A stretch of 64,000 nt of DNA from Membranipora membranacea (Eukaryota; Bryozoa; Gymnolaemata; Cheilostomatida; Membraniporidae), in contig OU612065.1 in assembly GCA_914767715.1 (NCBI GenBank), positions 5,516,001 through 5,580,000 on the forward strand. Direction: 5' to 3'. Shown here piece by piece: positions 1 to 12,238 of the stretch. The first letter of the stretch is position 1, and every line of letters begins with the position of its first letter. The notes under the pieces are model-generated. The model was not told the DNA's origin and ran no database searches. It worked only from the letters and a program-made list of their open reading frames with translations. The position numbers and the translations under genes are program-made.

Positions 1-191
1 CAGTGAGACTGGAACCCACAACTCCAGCAGCACTAATCGCCTGGCAGTGAATAGCGAGCAGTAATCGATTATGCAATCTCACCATCCCCTGACTTTGATT
101 ACTTGTCTTAGCAGTCATGATTATTGTCCATAGACATAGATAGCTCATAACTATTGAACTGCCTATCAGGTTATTATATCTTTTTTTGTAG

Positions 192-2772
192 TATAAGCTG
201 GCACAAACAGCCTGCATGTCAGTGTGTAAGCATATAGCTGATACACTAAAATCATTTCTTATCGACGATGATGTGAAACAGCTTTCGGTCGGTGCTCTGC
301 AGCAAGTCAACTTGGATCTGGTACAATGTGAAAGTAAGTCCCTAGAAATCTTCTCTCCCATATGACTCTACTGGTCAACTACTCCAAGTTACTCACAAGA
401 ACACAATTTTATATACACTGTCTGTGCAATGAACTCCCTCTTCCTGTAGCTTACTACCCCTCAATAATCCTAGAAACCTGATCTGCTCTGCTCTGAATTG
501 GTGGCAGTGAACCTTCTCAGCCAATGAAAGCCCTGATATTATTTGATGCAGTGAGTCTATTGTTTATTTTCTATTGTTTAGTGGCGTACACAATGGAAAG
601 CCAAATATTCCTATATAGACCTAATCTATTAAGCCTATATTATAAGGGACACTAAATAGGCCAATTGTCTAGGACATCACACTAGGCCACACCCACAATT
701 CCTATGTGTTGTTATTCCTGAGGAAGAGGGAGTTCATTGGTCTGCGGCTCTCAACACTAAGATAATTGATGATCTCATCCACAGTAAGATCAATAATTTC
801 CTCTATTAAAGGCCAAGCCCAATGAAGTTTTAACTTACTGTATGTTTTTCATGAGGTTCTCATTTGAGCCATTGGACAAAACTCTACACCTACCACAGGC
901 AGATCTGTTGATGCTCAAAGCTGATGCTTCATGAAAACAGTGATGGTCCCAGCTCATGACGTCACAAGCAGTGTTTTCTTAAATTACTGTGATACCGGAT
1001 ATATGATACCAAATATTAGGGGAGTGATCGTACAGATCCCCTCAAAAACTTTGGAATGAGTGAATAAGATATCAGGCTACAATCACCTTAATTTTTATTG
1101 GATATTTTTGCTAGGAACTATCAAATAACGATGGATAATACAAACAGTAAAAACCATTAGTGGCAAATGTTAAACATTGTCTATGACGTCAGAAGGTCAA
1201 GGACATATAAATGGTTTCTCAATGTGACTGTTTGACTGTTTGATGGAGATGTCATCTTTGAGCATCAGCAGATCTGGTTGTGGTTGGTGTAGAATCTTGT
1301 CCAATGGCTCATCTGAAAGCGCATCACCTAAATTAAAACATGACAACACTTAGAACTTCATTGGGCTTGGCCTTTAATGTACAGATTAATGATTTGAATT
1401 TCAGTGTTTGCCAGTTCAGAGCCAGTACCAGGTATGAATGATGGCACACTATCACTAGCATTCATTGAGCTCAGGCAGATATTAGACTTGGTTATATATG
1501 GAGACTGGTCATCATATATAGCTGATTACGGGACTGAGAGAAATAAATATTCTCGGGTACAACCGCAGACGTTACTTATCATACTTGACAAGTAAGTAAA
1601 ACAAATGAGATAATAGTGTTATGGAGAGATTGCTCTGATAAAATAGATGAGCATGCTGGTGGAAATCTCCCTTTTCACCGGTTCAATGTATTAGCTGAGT
1701 TTATAGCTGCTAATCTGAAGATAAAATTCAATAATTGAATTAATAAAGGTGTTATGTTTTTTTTATAGATTCAAATCTCATGTACTCTTTCTGCTAGATT
1801 GAGTTGATTTTGACAATCACTGAATGATCGTGTTGGTGACTGAATCAATAACAATAAGCAATTACCATCAAATAATATACTTAAGTTGTCTCTGTGTTTG
1901 TCATACTTTATCAAATGTTAACCAATTATAGGATGAAAAGTGGCTCAACCCTTGTTGACAGGTATAGTACCAAAAGTTTTCGATCCCAACTTACCCAGAA
2001 GCTTCTCACATAGATTATCGCTATGATAGATTATCAGACAGCATGACGTTGGATAGCGAGGATAATCCGGTGCAAATGCTGCTGATTAGAGTTTGGCCTG
2101 TAAAATTGCATAACAAGCTTATATTTAACTATGAAAATGAGGGATCGGTTTCAGGTGACACTCACTTTTGTTCGCTATGGTATAATATAATAACATTTTA
2201 CACTGCCGACCTTGATAACATGCCAGTGTCTCTGGCCAGTCTGACAGGTTTTTCAGTTTTGACAGATATACCGAAAGGTTAATTAATTACTAAATTTATG
2301 AATAACTGGAGATGGGACTGATTACAGGATACACAATTGATGTGTCGGTCTGTGATATCGAGTTTATGCGCTTATTATTTACTGACATTTTGATGCTAAA
2401 AGGTGCAGACAACTCAATATATATACGAACTTGCGAATAAATTTCCATGATATTAAATTGTGGAAGCTTCTACGCAATTGTCACTAAGGCTACTTAAATC
2501 CATTCTCAAAGTCAACCTTTAAGATACCCACACACCATAATATATCACATTAGCATTGCAGAAGATGGGCTGGGTTTCGAGAATGAACACTCTAGAAGCG
2601 CTCTTAAATGTAAATATATCATGATTTCCTGTATTTTTTTTACAGAATGAGATCTAGCAATAAAAAGATGAACAACTTCCTCGATTCCTTCTCAAGACTG
2701 AAGAAACCAGAAAAAGATAAACAACAACTTCTGGACACAGTTATCAAACGAATCAAAGCTTTACAACCATAA
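192..2772 (+). CDS. EXOC6: Exocyst complex component Sec15 (EXOC6), C-terminal exons only
   Basis: Three exons at 192-333, 1405-1591 and 2646-2772 join in phase (introns of phase 1 and 2) and end at TAA 2770-2772. The product matches the extreme C-terminus of Sec15: the LQQVNLDLVQCE segment, then PVPG, the FIELRQILDL and DWSSYIADYG helices, and a basic tail ending DTVIKRIKALQP. Sec15 is the exocyst subunit that binds Rab GTPases on secretory vesicles and helps tether them to the plasma membrane. The rest of the gene lies beyond the left edge, so only about 150 residues are visible. Introns have GT-AG ends with a T-rich acceptor tract. The first visible intron carries two inverted-repeat elements (427-739 and 810-1373); the second ends only 31 bp before the middle exon. 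EXOC6 and EXOC6B cannot be separated here. Confidence 0.9.
427..739. mobile_element. Possible short inverted-repeat transposon (MITE)
   Basis: A 19-bp end motif, CAATGAACTCCCTCTTCCT, starts at 427 and recurs in reverse complement ending at 739. The flanks GTCTGTG (420-426) and GTCTGCG (740-746) agree at six of seven bases, as a decayed target-site duplication would. The interior shows little further symmetry and no coding capacity. A partial copy of the end motif lies at 26532-26546. The family is unassigned. Confidence 0.4.
810..1373. mobile_element. TTAA-flanked inverted-repeat element (piggyBac-like MITE)
   Basis: The left end AGGCCAAGCCCAATGAAGTT at 810 is mirrored exactly at the right end (1354-1373), and both sides are flanked by TTAA (806-809 and 1374-1377). 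Symmetry extends inward with gaps: the block around 866-935, with CAGATCTG and GATGCTCAAAG, is mirrored around 1250-1310. The 564-bp unit has no long reading frame and sits in an EXOC6 intron. TTAA duplications are typical of piggyBac elements; the terminal bases are not the classic CCY start, so that assignment is inference. Confidence 0.65.
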
Positions 2773-4141
2773 AATTATAACAACATCAGTTTTCACATTG
2801 CTGTGAAAACTCAAAACTAGGTGCTATCTTATCGAAGCTATATGGTTTATTTTAATGAAATTCAACATTTTGAATCAGCTTCAAATGCGCTTCCTTGATG
2901 CTCATCAAAGTTCAATTTGCATACATAGTATGTAAACCCTGAAGCAAACCTGGAGTTGCACTCATTGTAAATTTGAGCAATTTTATACACACATTGAAGG
3001 ATAGTCAAGTTTGGTTGTGGGACAGCAGTTGCTCCTTCTTTGACAAAGCTTTGACTAACGAGCTACAAATATTCTCTTCTGAAGGCTGGCTCACATTGGA
3101 GCCTGTGATGTAAAGTTATTTGGGAGTGCGACAATTTTGTGAACATTTGACGGACATGGCAACTTTTTGTATCAGTTGAATAACCTTAGTGGCAGCTGAT
3201 CTAAATCCTCATCACTATCCGGAAGCTGTTGTGAAAAAGTTAAGCAGCAAGAGCAAGGATAAAGAAGCCTTTCTCTGCGACATTTCATATTTTTGCAATA
3301 CACATAGACATAGTATCAGCGATCAAAATGCATTAAGTACATCTGATGTAACTCCACCCTTTTTCAAGTTAGGACATCATACCAGTCACTGTTCCGGATT
3401 TACCTCCACATGTTTATCTTAATTTTTCCGTGATTATTGTTATAATGTATAGTATTATGGGCTGTAGCTACTTATATATTTTCTATTGTTTTTTCCTTGT
3501 TCAGAATATAGAGACACAACAGATAGATAAGTTTTATTTTTGTTAAAGACTGCGTAGGCGCAATCTTACCTGACAACTAGCTATGTTTGTATGTACGTAG
3601 TTAGTGCTAAAAGTGAATCACTCTTGAGTGTGGTCAGTGTAAAAAGTTTGACACTGAAGTTAAATTAGGAATTGCAATTGCGAAGTTTGAAACGTTAACA
3701 TTATCATTTTATATCACAATCCTGCTGTTTTTTATCTTCTTTCTTGACCACCTATCACCAGTGTTTTCATAAATTAGTCAAAATTAAAGTTTATTATTCT
3801 CTGTTTACGTCACATACATACCTTAATTCTATGATAAAGCTGTCTTATCTTTGTAATTGCAAACAGCGTTACCAAGATGCAGCCTATTGCAAATCATATG
3901 CTATGTCTTTGATATCAGACTTGACACTTGATAGTTTTCAATCGCCTGTATAGACATTCTATTTTTCTCAATTAGACAGCAGAAGCCTTTACTGAACAAG
4001 AGAGGCTAGACCAACCAGTCATCACATGTTGTACATCCAGGGGAGAAGATTTCTGTCTTCACATAGATATCTCTGGTTGCACAGCAAATGTTATCTTTGG
4101 ACAATTTCGATGACAGATGACCTTCCACGATTTGTTGAAGG
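2773..4141. other. Spacer between EXOC6 and the GPCR gene
   Basis: This tandem spacer must hold the EXOC6 3' UTR and the GPCR promoter and 5' UTR. A short hairpin (AGTTTTCAC...GTGAAAACT, about 2789-2812) follows the EXOC6 stop closely. Short open frames here (for example 3189-3422) match no family I recognise and lack splice support. I see no RNA gene or mobile element. Confidence 0.5.
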
Positions 4142-7100
4142 ATGAGTACAACACCAGATCTCATCAACCGCATCGATCCTTCCAATCAGACATGTATAAA
4201 GAGTGAAGAGACGAGATATCAGTTAGCATTCGTCTTAAGTGAGTACAATCAGTTGCTTAGTCATGAACTGAGGCCTGACTGAGTAATACAATGGCATGAG
4301 GTTGCTCAATTATTCTCTAGATATATAAAGGTTAAATCACAACCTAGCAGGTTTATTCTAGTCCAGCGAGCAGCTAGTGGTACAAAACAACGCTGTGAAC
4401 AGCTTTACTGGCCAAATAATAGTGTGGGATCTTCTCTAGAGTTTGACCGACTCTACTGCCAATTTTAATTCTCTTTGTAGACTTAACCTCACTGAACTAT
4501 GCTCCTCGACCTCCTCATGGAGATGTGAAGATCACGTTTGTGTTCTTCTTTTGTTTGATTCTTCTCGCTGGACTTATCGCCAATATTCTCGTGATCGTGT
4601 GGATCACTAAAGGCAAACTTAAGAAATCAAGGTGAGACTAGTCACCAGGAGCCACCACATGTGGCCATATGACAAGGCTAGTACATGCACATAGTAGTGA
4701 TAGTGAGACTTCTCTCGTCATGCTGTGGTGTAGATACAGGATACCAATACATGTCACATTGATGGAGACTGATAAACTATGATATGAATTGAATTTTGGT
4801 AACATTTGCTATAAGGGCCTACTGTGTCCTGCACTGATTCTAACCTCCATGAATGTTATTTTGTATAATACCCCAATCTTTTTATTTCTAGTATTGATGT
4901 ACACATCGTCTCACTAAGTATTGCTGACCTACTCTCAGTATTATCTTCTATACCGCTGAACACAGCACTACTGTGGCTAGATGGTAACTGGGCAGATGTA
5001 GGCCCTGAATCTCAAGTGACATATCTATGCAAAGGAGGCATTTACTTTCAGAATGTATCTCTATGTATTAGCTCGCTTACTCTTGTCATCGTTGCTATAG
5101 ACCGGTGAGCTACTAAGTTTCTGTGATCACAATATGTCTTTGGGTGTCATGTTTAATTTTTCCTGTACCCAACCCTTCCATCAAAAACACTGTCTCAACT
5201 TTACAGTTACTTTCCCTTATAATCAATCCGCCGAAATATTAAATTGCCGATCAGTTGATCTAGTTTGATTCCTTTTGCTTGCGTTTAGAGTTTCTTCACA
5301 TGACTGGCCAGAAGAGGGCGCAGCTCCAAATGTAGGCTCAATAGATCAAACTCGTTTTACAGCAAAATGACGTCTGCATACTTGTACTAGTGAGAGAAGA
5401 GTAAATATCCCTCTATCAAATTATGCAGTGGCATGGTTGAATATTGACACACTTTTTAACCTAGTGGTAGGACTTGTCATTGAACTTTGCCATTGCATTC
5501 ATGATAAACCTTCTGACGTGTGTGCACAAAAAACTGGTTATCTTCTTCAGGTACATCGCAATATGCCACCCGTTCCTTCACTACAAGTACTCAAGCTACA
5601 AACAAAAAATCACAGTGGTGACTACTGTGGTGATTTGGTTAGTAGGCTCACTCATAGGCATCAGAGATTTAGTACATGTCAGATTGTCTAAATCTATAGA
5701 AGACGTACCTGAGCTCAACGAGGTCTTTAAGGAAGTAAGTTATTTTGGTATAATTTTGAGGTGTTTCAATCGTTTAACAAATTTTAGCAATGTGTACAGA
5801 AATAGGACATTGTGAAATCTTGTCACATGGCCACATTATTTTGTTTTAAATAAAAAAAATAAACAATTTGCGGCGCAACAAAGCTAGTCAAAGGGCTGTT
5901 AGCTGTCTGTATTGAATTAACTGCTTTTGTAGGCAGCTACATTGGCAGTGAATGTCACTTACTTTGATAAATGTTTAGTTACACCAAACTGACTATCTAT
6001 CTCATGAGCTTTATAATCTGGGGATACACTTACAAAGTTTCATTCAAATGTTATTGTCTTTATTTTGCTTTTCCTACAATTTTTCGCAAGATTATGTTGT
6101 GTTGTTTATGAGAAACTGCCTTATTACTGTTTGGAAAAAAGATTTACCATCATATAATATCTGATGAGATCTCATTGATATAAATAAAAAGGAGTAACAT
6201 CAGGCGTATTCCCTACACCTTCGTTTCTTTCACACTGTCCAATTTTTATGTTATAGGAAATCATCTTCGTAGCTGATTATGATTTCTATGATAAGCACTC
6301 TTTGATGATACCAGCAGCACATCCAGTAGTGTGTGATGAGTTTGTATATTATCGTATATGTCTTGAAGTCGATCACTTCAGAAATAACGCCCCACTCTTC
6401 TTCGTACTGGTTTATGTGGTGCCAGTAGTGGTCATGATCTTCTGCTATGGCAGTATTATTCATAGGTAATGCAGCTTATCAAACATTTTATGTAAAAATG
6501 TATCTGCATACAGATCATTATGTACATGCACATAACTACAAAAACGTGACTTTTTTTATAACGCAAACCTACAGTCCGTCCCCAAAAGACCAGCCATTTA
6601 TGGTCAATACACACTTAGCCGTTGTAACCGCAGAGGTTTTCACAACGCCACCATTGTTATCATATATGCTGAAAGCAGCCTCAGCTGATCCTCAGAGGTT
6701 TTATCAGCGGTTGCATCCTCAGAGTGCTCAGCGGCTCGAATGACGTCACATTACTATAACATATAAGCCTCGGCCGATGTGTATAGAAAAACTCCTTGGG
6801 GTTCTGCTGAAGTTGCAACCTCTGTCAGTGTGTTTAGACCATTAGTCACCCACCTCATTGTTGTTATTTTACATACAGCTGTAATATTGAGTCTGTTTTT
6901 TTCATAAGATTGTGGGTGAGGAAGCCTGTGGGTGATGTGACACATATGTCTGAAGTAGATAAAAAAGTAAACAAAGCCTCAACACGACAAACTATAGTAA
7001 TGATGGTTGTGCTGATGACTGCTTTTGGGTGAGTTTCCAACAGGTACTCGTACACCAATTGATACCAGTCAGGTTGAGCCTGAGAAGGGAGTTTCTCCCA

Positions 7101-8073
7101 AACTCTCTGATGTGAGCTAAAATGATTTGACGATGAAAATATGTATATGCAGTTCTCAAACTCGGAGTTGTCTTCTTATGTGTAAGGTGGAGACAATCAC
7201 GATAATACACAAAACCTATCATAAATAACCACCAACACTGCTACTGCTTCACCACGCATTCATCTTCTTTAGTTATTATTATTCCAAAGCAGAAGAATAA
7301 TCAGCAGACTTTCTTTTTTGGGTTTCAGCAACTTGACCTTTATGTAGACGCTCCTAAAATAACTGTTTTCTGCTTATTTCTCAAGGATACTGTGGCTGCC
7401 TTACTGGTGTAAAAAGATATATGAAACACATCAAGCACTATGTCATCATAAATTAGCTGTCTTTGACTCCGTAGATCAGAGCTTTATCATACTTACCTAC
7501 CTATCTATAGTATCAACACCTATCATATACATGCTGCTTGACAGGCAAGTAGAACTCACGCCTTTATTTGTACACCAAATCAAGTTAGATGGGCAGTCAG
7601 TAATTTTATTTTCAGTAATAGATATACTGCAGACATGACAGCATGTATATATTACTATCTCCTTGAATAGGAATTAAGCTTAAATATATCACCATTTCCA
7701 AATTTTTAATGTGCCCTTGTGGTGTCATCATCTTTGAAATTATCTACTTTCATTGTAAAAAACAGGAGAGTGTGTTAATTACTTGAGAACAATGATTGTA
7801 ACCCTATTATAGTTAGATTAATCAAAATACTATATTTTCAGAAACTTTCGAAAGGTCATCAAACAGAAATTTGTCGCTCTTGGGGTTTCTCTTGTTGACC
7901 CTCTGATCAATTGTTTGGATAGCGATCACAAACCATCAGCAAATACAGGTGAGCTCCATCAAGTGCAAAATAATCATTACGATAAGTCATCTAGCAGTGG
8001 ACATCAGGCTCAGGGAAATGGAACTTCAGTTGCTTCTAATGTCTACGCAGATATTCAAACAACAAATGTCTAA
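4142..8073 (+). CDS. Rhodopsin-class (class A) G-protein-coupled receptor
   Basis: Eight exons: 4142-4238, 4481-4631, 4892-5104, 5551-5734, 6257-6465, 6909-7028, 7386-7544, 7842-8073. They join in phase into about 454 residues. The N-terminus (about 42 aa) has N-glycosylation sequons NQT and NLT. TM1 reads GLIANILVIVW; TM2 has SIADLLS; a W..G..W turn and a cysteine lead into TM3, which ends IDRYIAICHP with DRY at residues 153-155. Extracellular loop 2 supplies a matching cysteine. TM5 contains VYVVP. TM6 has ILWLPYW in place of FxxCWxP, and TM7 has TPIIY in place of NPxxY. The tail is rich in Ser, Asn and Gln. Layout resembles peptide or amine receptors, but I cannot name a ligand. Intron 7 starts GC (gcaagt) instead of GT. 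The start is the first ATG in phase with the N-glycosylated leader. Confidence 0.9.
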
Positions 8074-8261
8074 GATTTTGAGATATTGTGATCTTACTAA
8101 ATCCGTCCACGCTTCAGCTTTTTTGTTTGTTTTATATTTCATTGAATATTGTTGTAATTTAAATTTAGTTCAACTGCTTCAAAAATCCTCTGGTAGCTGA
8201 TATGTGATATGGTTTGAGCTGTATTTGAGCGAGTATAAAATTTCATACTGTAATAAGGATG

Positions 8262-8267
8262 AATAAA
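8262..8267 (+). terminator. Poly(A) signal of the GPCR gene
   Basis: AATAAA lies 188 bp after the GPCR stop codon and 69 bp before the stop of the convergent gene on the other strand, so the GPCR transcript probably ends just short of that coding region. Confidence 0.5.
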
Positions 8268-8335
8268 AATATATTATATCTGGGATCAAAGTCTTTGTAC
8301 CAAATGTTTCACTTCAAAATAACACAAAATATTAA

Positions 8336-11300
8336 TTATTCAATTGTTTGAAGCGTCACTCTAATATTGACAACTTTAGGATGGTTAGTATCTTCGCATT
8401 CAGATTCATATGTATGCAGAGCCTTCCCAAAGTTTGTTTTAGCCTCTCCGATATCTCCCTCCTTCAAATACATATGACCTAGTTTGTGATGAATATCTGC
8501 TGTCTCCATGAGAGCAACAACATCTCCGAGGGCTGTCAAATCTTCCGCAGCCTGCTTACACATCGATATTCCCATCTCCTTCTCACCCTGCCTCCACAGC
8601 TTCTCACCTATCAATGCCTTGGTGGAAAAAATGTCAAAACAAGGCTTCTCTTCTCCGAAGCATTGCTTGTACATAGTCAATGCTTTCTCTAGTACAGTGG
8701 TGGCTAGTGTGAGCTTCCCTAAACTCATGAGGTGTTGTCCATAGCGCCTCAGGATGTTGGCTGACTGTGGATGAGCTACCTTATAGCCAGGGACGCTCAG
8801 GAAAGTATTTACAGAGAGTTGACATCGTACATCACACACTAGGTGTTTATCAGGATCGGAACCAAGTGTCGATTGGTAGGGTGATTCGTGCTTGCCCGAA
8901 AACATGTTTGCTATCATTTCTAGAGATTTGCAATAATAAAAGTCAGCATGGACATAATTGCCCAAAGCACCGCTGCTGTTTCCCATTTCAAATAGAACAT
9001 CCGCTATGTGCTGGTGGTTGGCGCTGTTACCATATGTCCTCAAATATGTGTCCAGTGCTTTCACATTATATTTATGCATTATACTGAAGTAACGTAGACG
9101 CCCATAAATGGATGCCAGGTTCCACAGAGTGTGTCCAATCTGAGGAGAAGGGTGGTTCAAAAACTCCAGCACCTTCTCTGCTTGCAATGAGCTGAAATCC
9201 ATATCAATGGACTGTGTCTTGGAAATCTCATCCCCACGATAATCATAAAGGGTTTCTCTTGATGCATGGTAGTGGAAAATACTCAGGGCTTTAAGATGAT
9301 GAGATTTTGCCTGTTGGAGATCGTTTTGTATTCGCAAGCATCGGCCAAGGTAGTAGTGCGATGTTCCCAGAAGCATGTCATTGCTCTTCAGAATGCCCGA
9401 GCGACTTTGTAAAGATTCAGAGTATGATCTCTCAGCATCCTTATGGCGGTGCATGAAGATGTTGCAGTTAGCTTCTTCATCTAGAACTTCCGCCACCAAT
9501 AACTTATCTAGCAGGGACTGGGCAGCAGTAGACTCGATCATCACTTTCATCTGAAGTAGGTAATTTTGACTAGCTTCGTACTCCCTTTTCTTGTAGAGAA
9601 TGTATGTAACACTGCGCACGGATTGCCAAATCTCTGTAGTTGAAAGATCTAATGCTTTGAGCTCGGCTATCACCACTTCTGGATGGTGTAATAATGTCTG
9701 CTCTGTAAACATTTCCAATAATGCCTTCCAAGCTCCTTGTGTACGATGACAGAAATACAATGTTAGGTATCTGCAGTGCCAAGTTTTGCCCTTTATGCCC
9801 GATTTTAAGCTCAACAGAATGTTTTGCCTTTCGGAACTTAGGAAGAGTCTCTTCACTGGAAGCATATCCTGAAAGTGTACAAAGAAAATACCTAGTGGGA
9901 TGAACCAGCGGCTAAACGGCGAGCTCAGTCCCGGCCGGCGCCGTATTTGTGTAACAGTTGATGTTTCTTGAAGCAGAGACATGCGATCATTGTGTGAGTT
10001 GTGGTAAAGGTAGGCTGAGAGCCTGAAATAGCAGGTACATGCAAGGAGAAATCTCAGAGATGTAAATAGTGACTCCGATATGAGACGCTGACTGTTCAGA
10101 TCATCGAGTGTGTCCCACGAGTTGTCATTGACTACGCCAACCAGGATCGAAGTGTTAAATAGTAGAATAGACGGGAATCTGTAGAGGTCCTTTTTGCTGT
10201 TAACCACGTAACCGTTATCCGCCACAGCTTGATTTAACTCAAACCTGTACTTAAATATGTCAGCCCAAAACATGTCCTCATTGGCTTTTTGACGTGCTTG
10301 GTTGGGCTGGACATTCTTCCAAAAGAGCTTGAATCCTGACAAAAGAGTATCTGCTTCTTGACCATGGCGGTAGAACTCTTTGGTATATGTGAGCATTGCA
10401 GAGAAGTCCCCTCTTCGAGCATCCTCGTCCACAGGGTTGTCTAGTGTTTCTTTAAATTTATCGATAAGCTCATCGACAGTAAGAATGAGATGATTTCTTG
10501 GATTTGTTGTCCCATTTCCTGTAGGAATGTTACCTGCTCCATTGGATAGGCCATCTATCTTGAATCCACTGATACAAACATCATCGAACCATCCCTCTAA
10601 CTCATCGATAGCCATGTAGCTCAATCTGGTCTCACCTAGGTTTCCAATGAAGAAATAGGCTGTCATCGCAAGCTTCTCAAAATACTCAATGATTGCATCA
10701 TTCTTATGCTCCAGAATAAACATGAATTCTAGGTCAGAGTAGGGAGTTGCCTCGCCTTTAGCCATAGAACCTATAGCGACCGCCGAGAAAGCACAAGGCA
10801 CAGATGATCCTAGAGCTGCGACTGCTTTCGTAATTACCATAGAGCTGAGTTCTAACATTCCATCCGTACATTGTTTAGCCAACTGTTTGATGTGCAAAGA
10901 AAAATTTTCTTTCGCGTTTTTGTTGCATGATTCTATACGGAACTGAGTGACTATATCAGCCATTTGGTCCAGGCTGTTGATAGAAGTTTGTCGGGTCTGT
11001 GCTAGATGGTCTCGAAGTTCTGATGTCACTCTTTGATTCGTTCCATGTGATGGATTAACATCTTTCTTCCAGTATTGTTTCTGCGCCTCAAACACACGAG
11101 TTTTCCATGTATCGTTCTCTGAATCCCTCACAGCTATAGAGTTATACAGTGCATGCGCCTGCAAGATAATCAACAACATATCTATGTGTAATAATGAGAA
11201 AATTGCTTTAAGCGAGATGATACCTTATTTTAATAGTAGAGTGTGACTGATGATGCTCATGAAACTGTTTCCATTCTGAACTCAACTTCCGGGTGACCAA

Positions 11301-11974
11301 TCGTTGCTACTGATTACATGTTAATCAAAATGTTCCCTTCAATTGAAATAACCATGACTATACCACAATGCAATTCTATCTCCAAGTTAGTCCGGGTTTT
11401 CAGGGCATTGCACTTTTTCATAGCTATTTGGAGTTTCTTTTCTCTTCCAATAATACATACACAACGTACGTGAGTTTGGCTCATAATTTACCAACAATGT
11501 CTTGATGTCTATACCGGACATATCCCTGTGTCATGTCCGAGTTGGAATAATGAATTTTGGAATAATATTGTTATTGCTTTTTTTTGTAACACCCCCTATT
11601 GCAATGGCCTTGTTGTTGCGGACAGTGAATTCAGTATCAGGATATGACATGAGGTCTTTCCTAACAGTTATAATGCTAAATAATGATAATCATAGCGCAC
11701 ACCAGCAGACGGGCCAGGGAACATTAACAACGCATATGGATACTTGATACAGTCTTGTGAGCGACTACATATAATAACGTAGCTTTACCTTCAAGATGTC
11801 TGACCACTCGTTTGTTTCCGCGTATCTCCTTTCGTATCCCTCAGCTAGCTTTGCTAGGTGCGGAACCTGTGCTTTGATATTGTATTTGCCGTCCTTGTGG
11901 CAATGGTAAACCTGCTTGAAATGCAACAGTTCACCAGGTGATATCTGCAATTTTAAAAATGAGTACATGAACAA
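8336..11974 (-). CDS. Nucleotidyltransferase-like domain with C-terminal TPR repeats
   Basis: A large uninterrupted exon (11158-8336, 940 codons plus stop) is joined in phase 0 to an upstream exon (11944-11789, 52 codons). An in-frame ATG at 11974 would add 10 residues by reading through; alternatively 11945-11947 (CAG) is an acceptor and the start lies further upstream. At about 10771-10727 the protein reads GSMAKGEATPYSDLEF, the GS-x(n)-SD signature of the nucleotidyltransferase fold seen in the GlnD N-terminal/DUF294 group, with Glu where the second metal-binding Asp is usual. The last third (about 9450-8345) holds TPR-like helices of kinesin-light-chain type (HYYLGRCLR, GHTLWNLASIYGRL, VLFEMGNSSGALGNY, HHKLGHMYLKEGDIGEAKTNFGKAL). 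Comparable NTase-TPR proteins are known as lineage-expanded, uncharacterised proteins in invertebrates. Substrate is unknown. Convergent with the GPCR gene. Confidence 0.75.
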
Positions 11975-12160
11975 GCATATGAAAGGTTGATGGTATTTGC
12001 ATGCAGTTTACTAGCTATAAGTTGTGGGAATCTGAAAATTTACCTTTTATTTAATTTGGAAAAACGTAAATGAATACAATTATGCTTATTGGTGAAATTC
12101 AGCCTGGACAGGCTGTGGAATGGGTTGGTGGGTGCCCCCCCCCCCACCCACTCCTGACAG

Positions 12161-12238
12161 CCCGCCCAGGCTACCCGCCCAGGCTACCCGCCCAGGCTAC
12201 CCGCCCAGGCTACCCGCCCGGGCTACCTGACCAGGCTA
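12161..12238. repeat. 13-bp GC-rich minisatellite, six units
   Basis: Six consecutive 13-bp units of CCCGCCCAGGCTA; the first four are identical, the fifth has one change and the sixth (CCTGACCAGGCTA) two. It follows a C-run and is strikingly GC-rich against the AT-rich surroundings. A similar GC-rich motif (GCCTGGGCCCGCCTGGGC) appears at about 22280-22297. Confidence 0.9.

Noticed and set aside
1-60. In-frame SETGTHNSSSTNRLAVNSEQ-stop and a GGTTCC box-B-like motif on the minus strand at the window edge.
   Set aside because: Lies in the intron before the EXOC6 exon at 192; no splice or family support, and box A is not visible.
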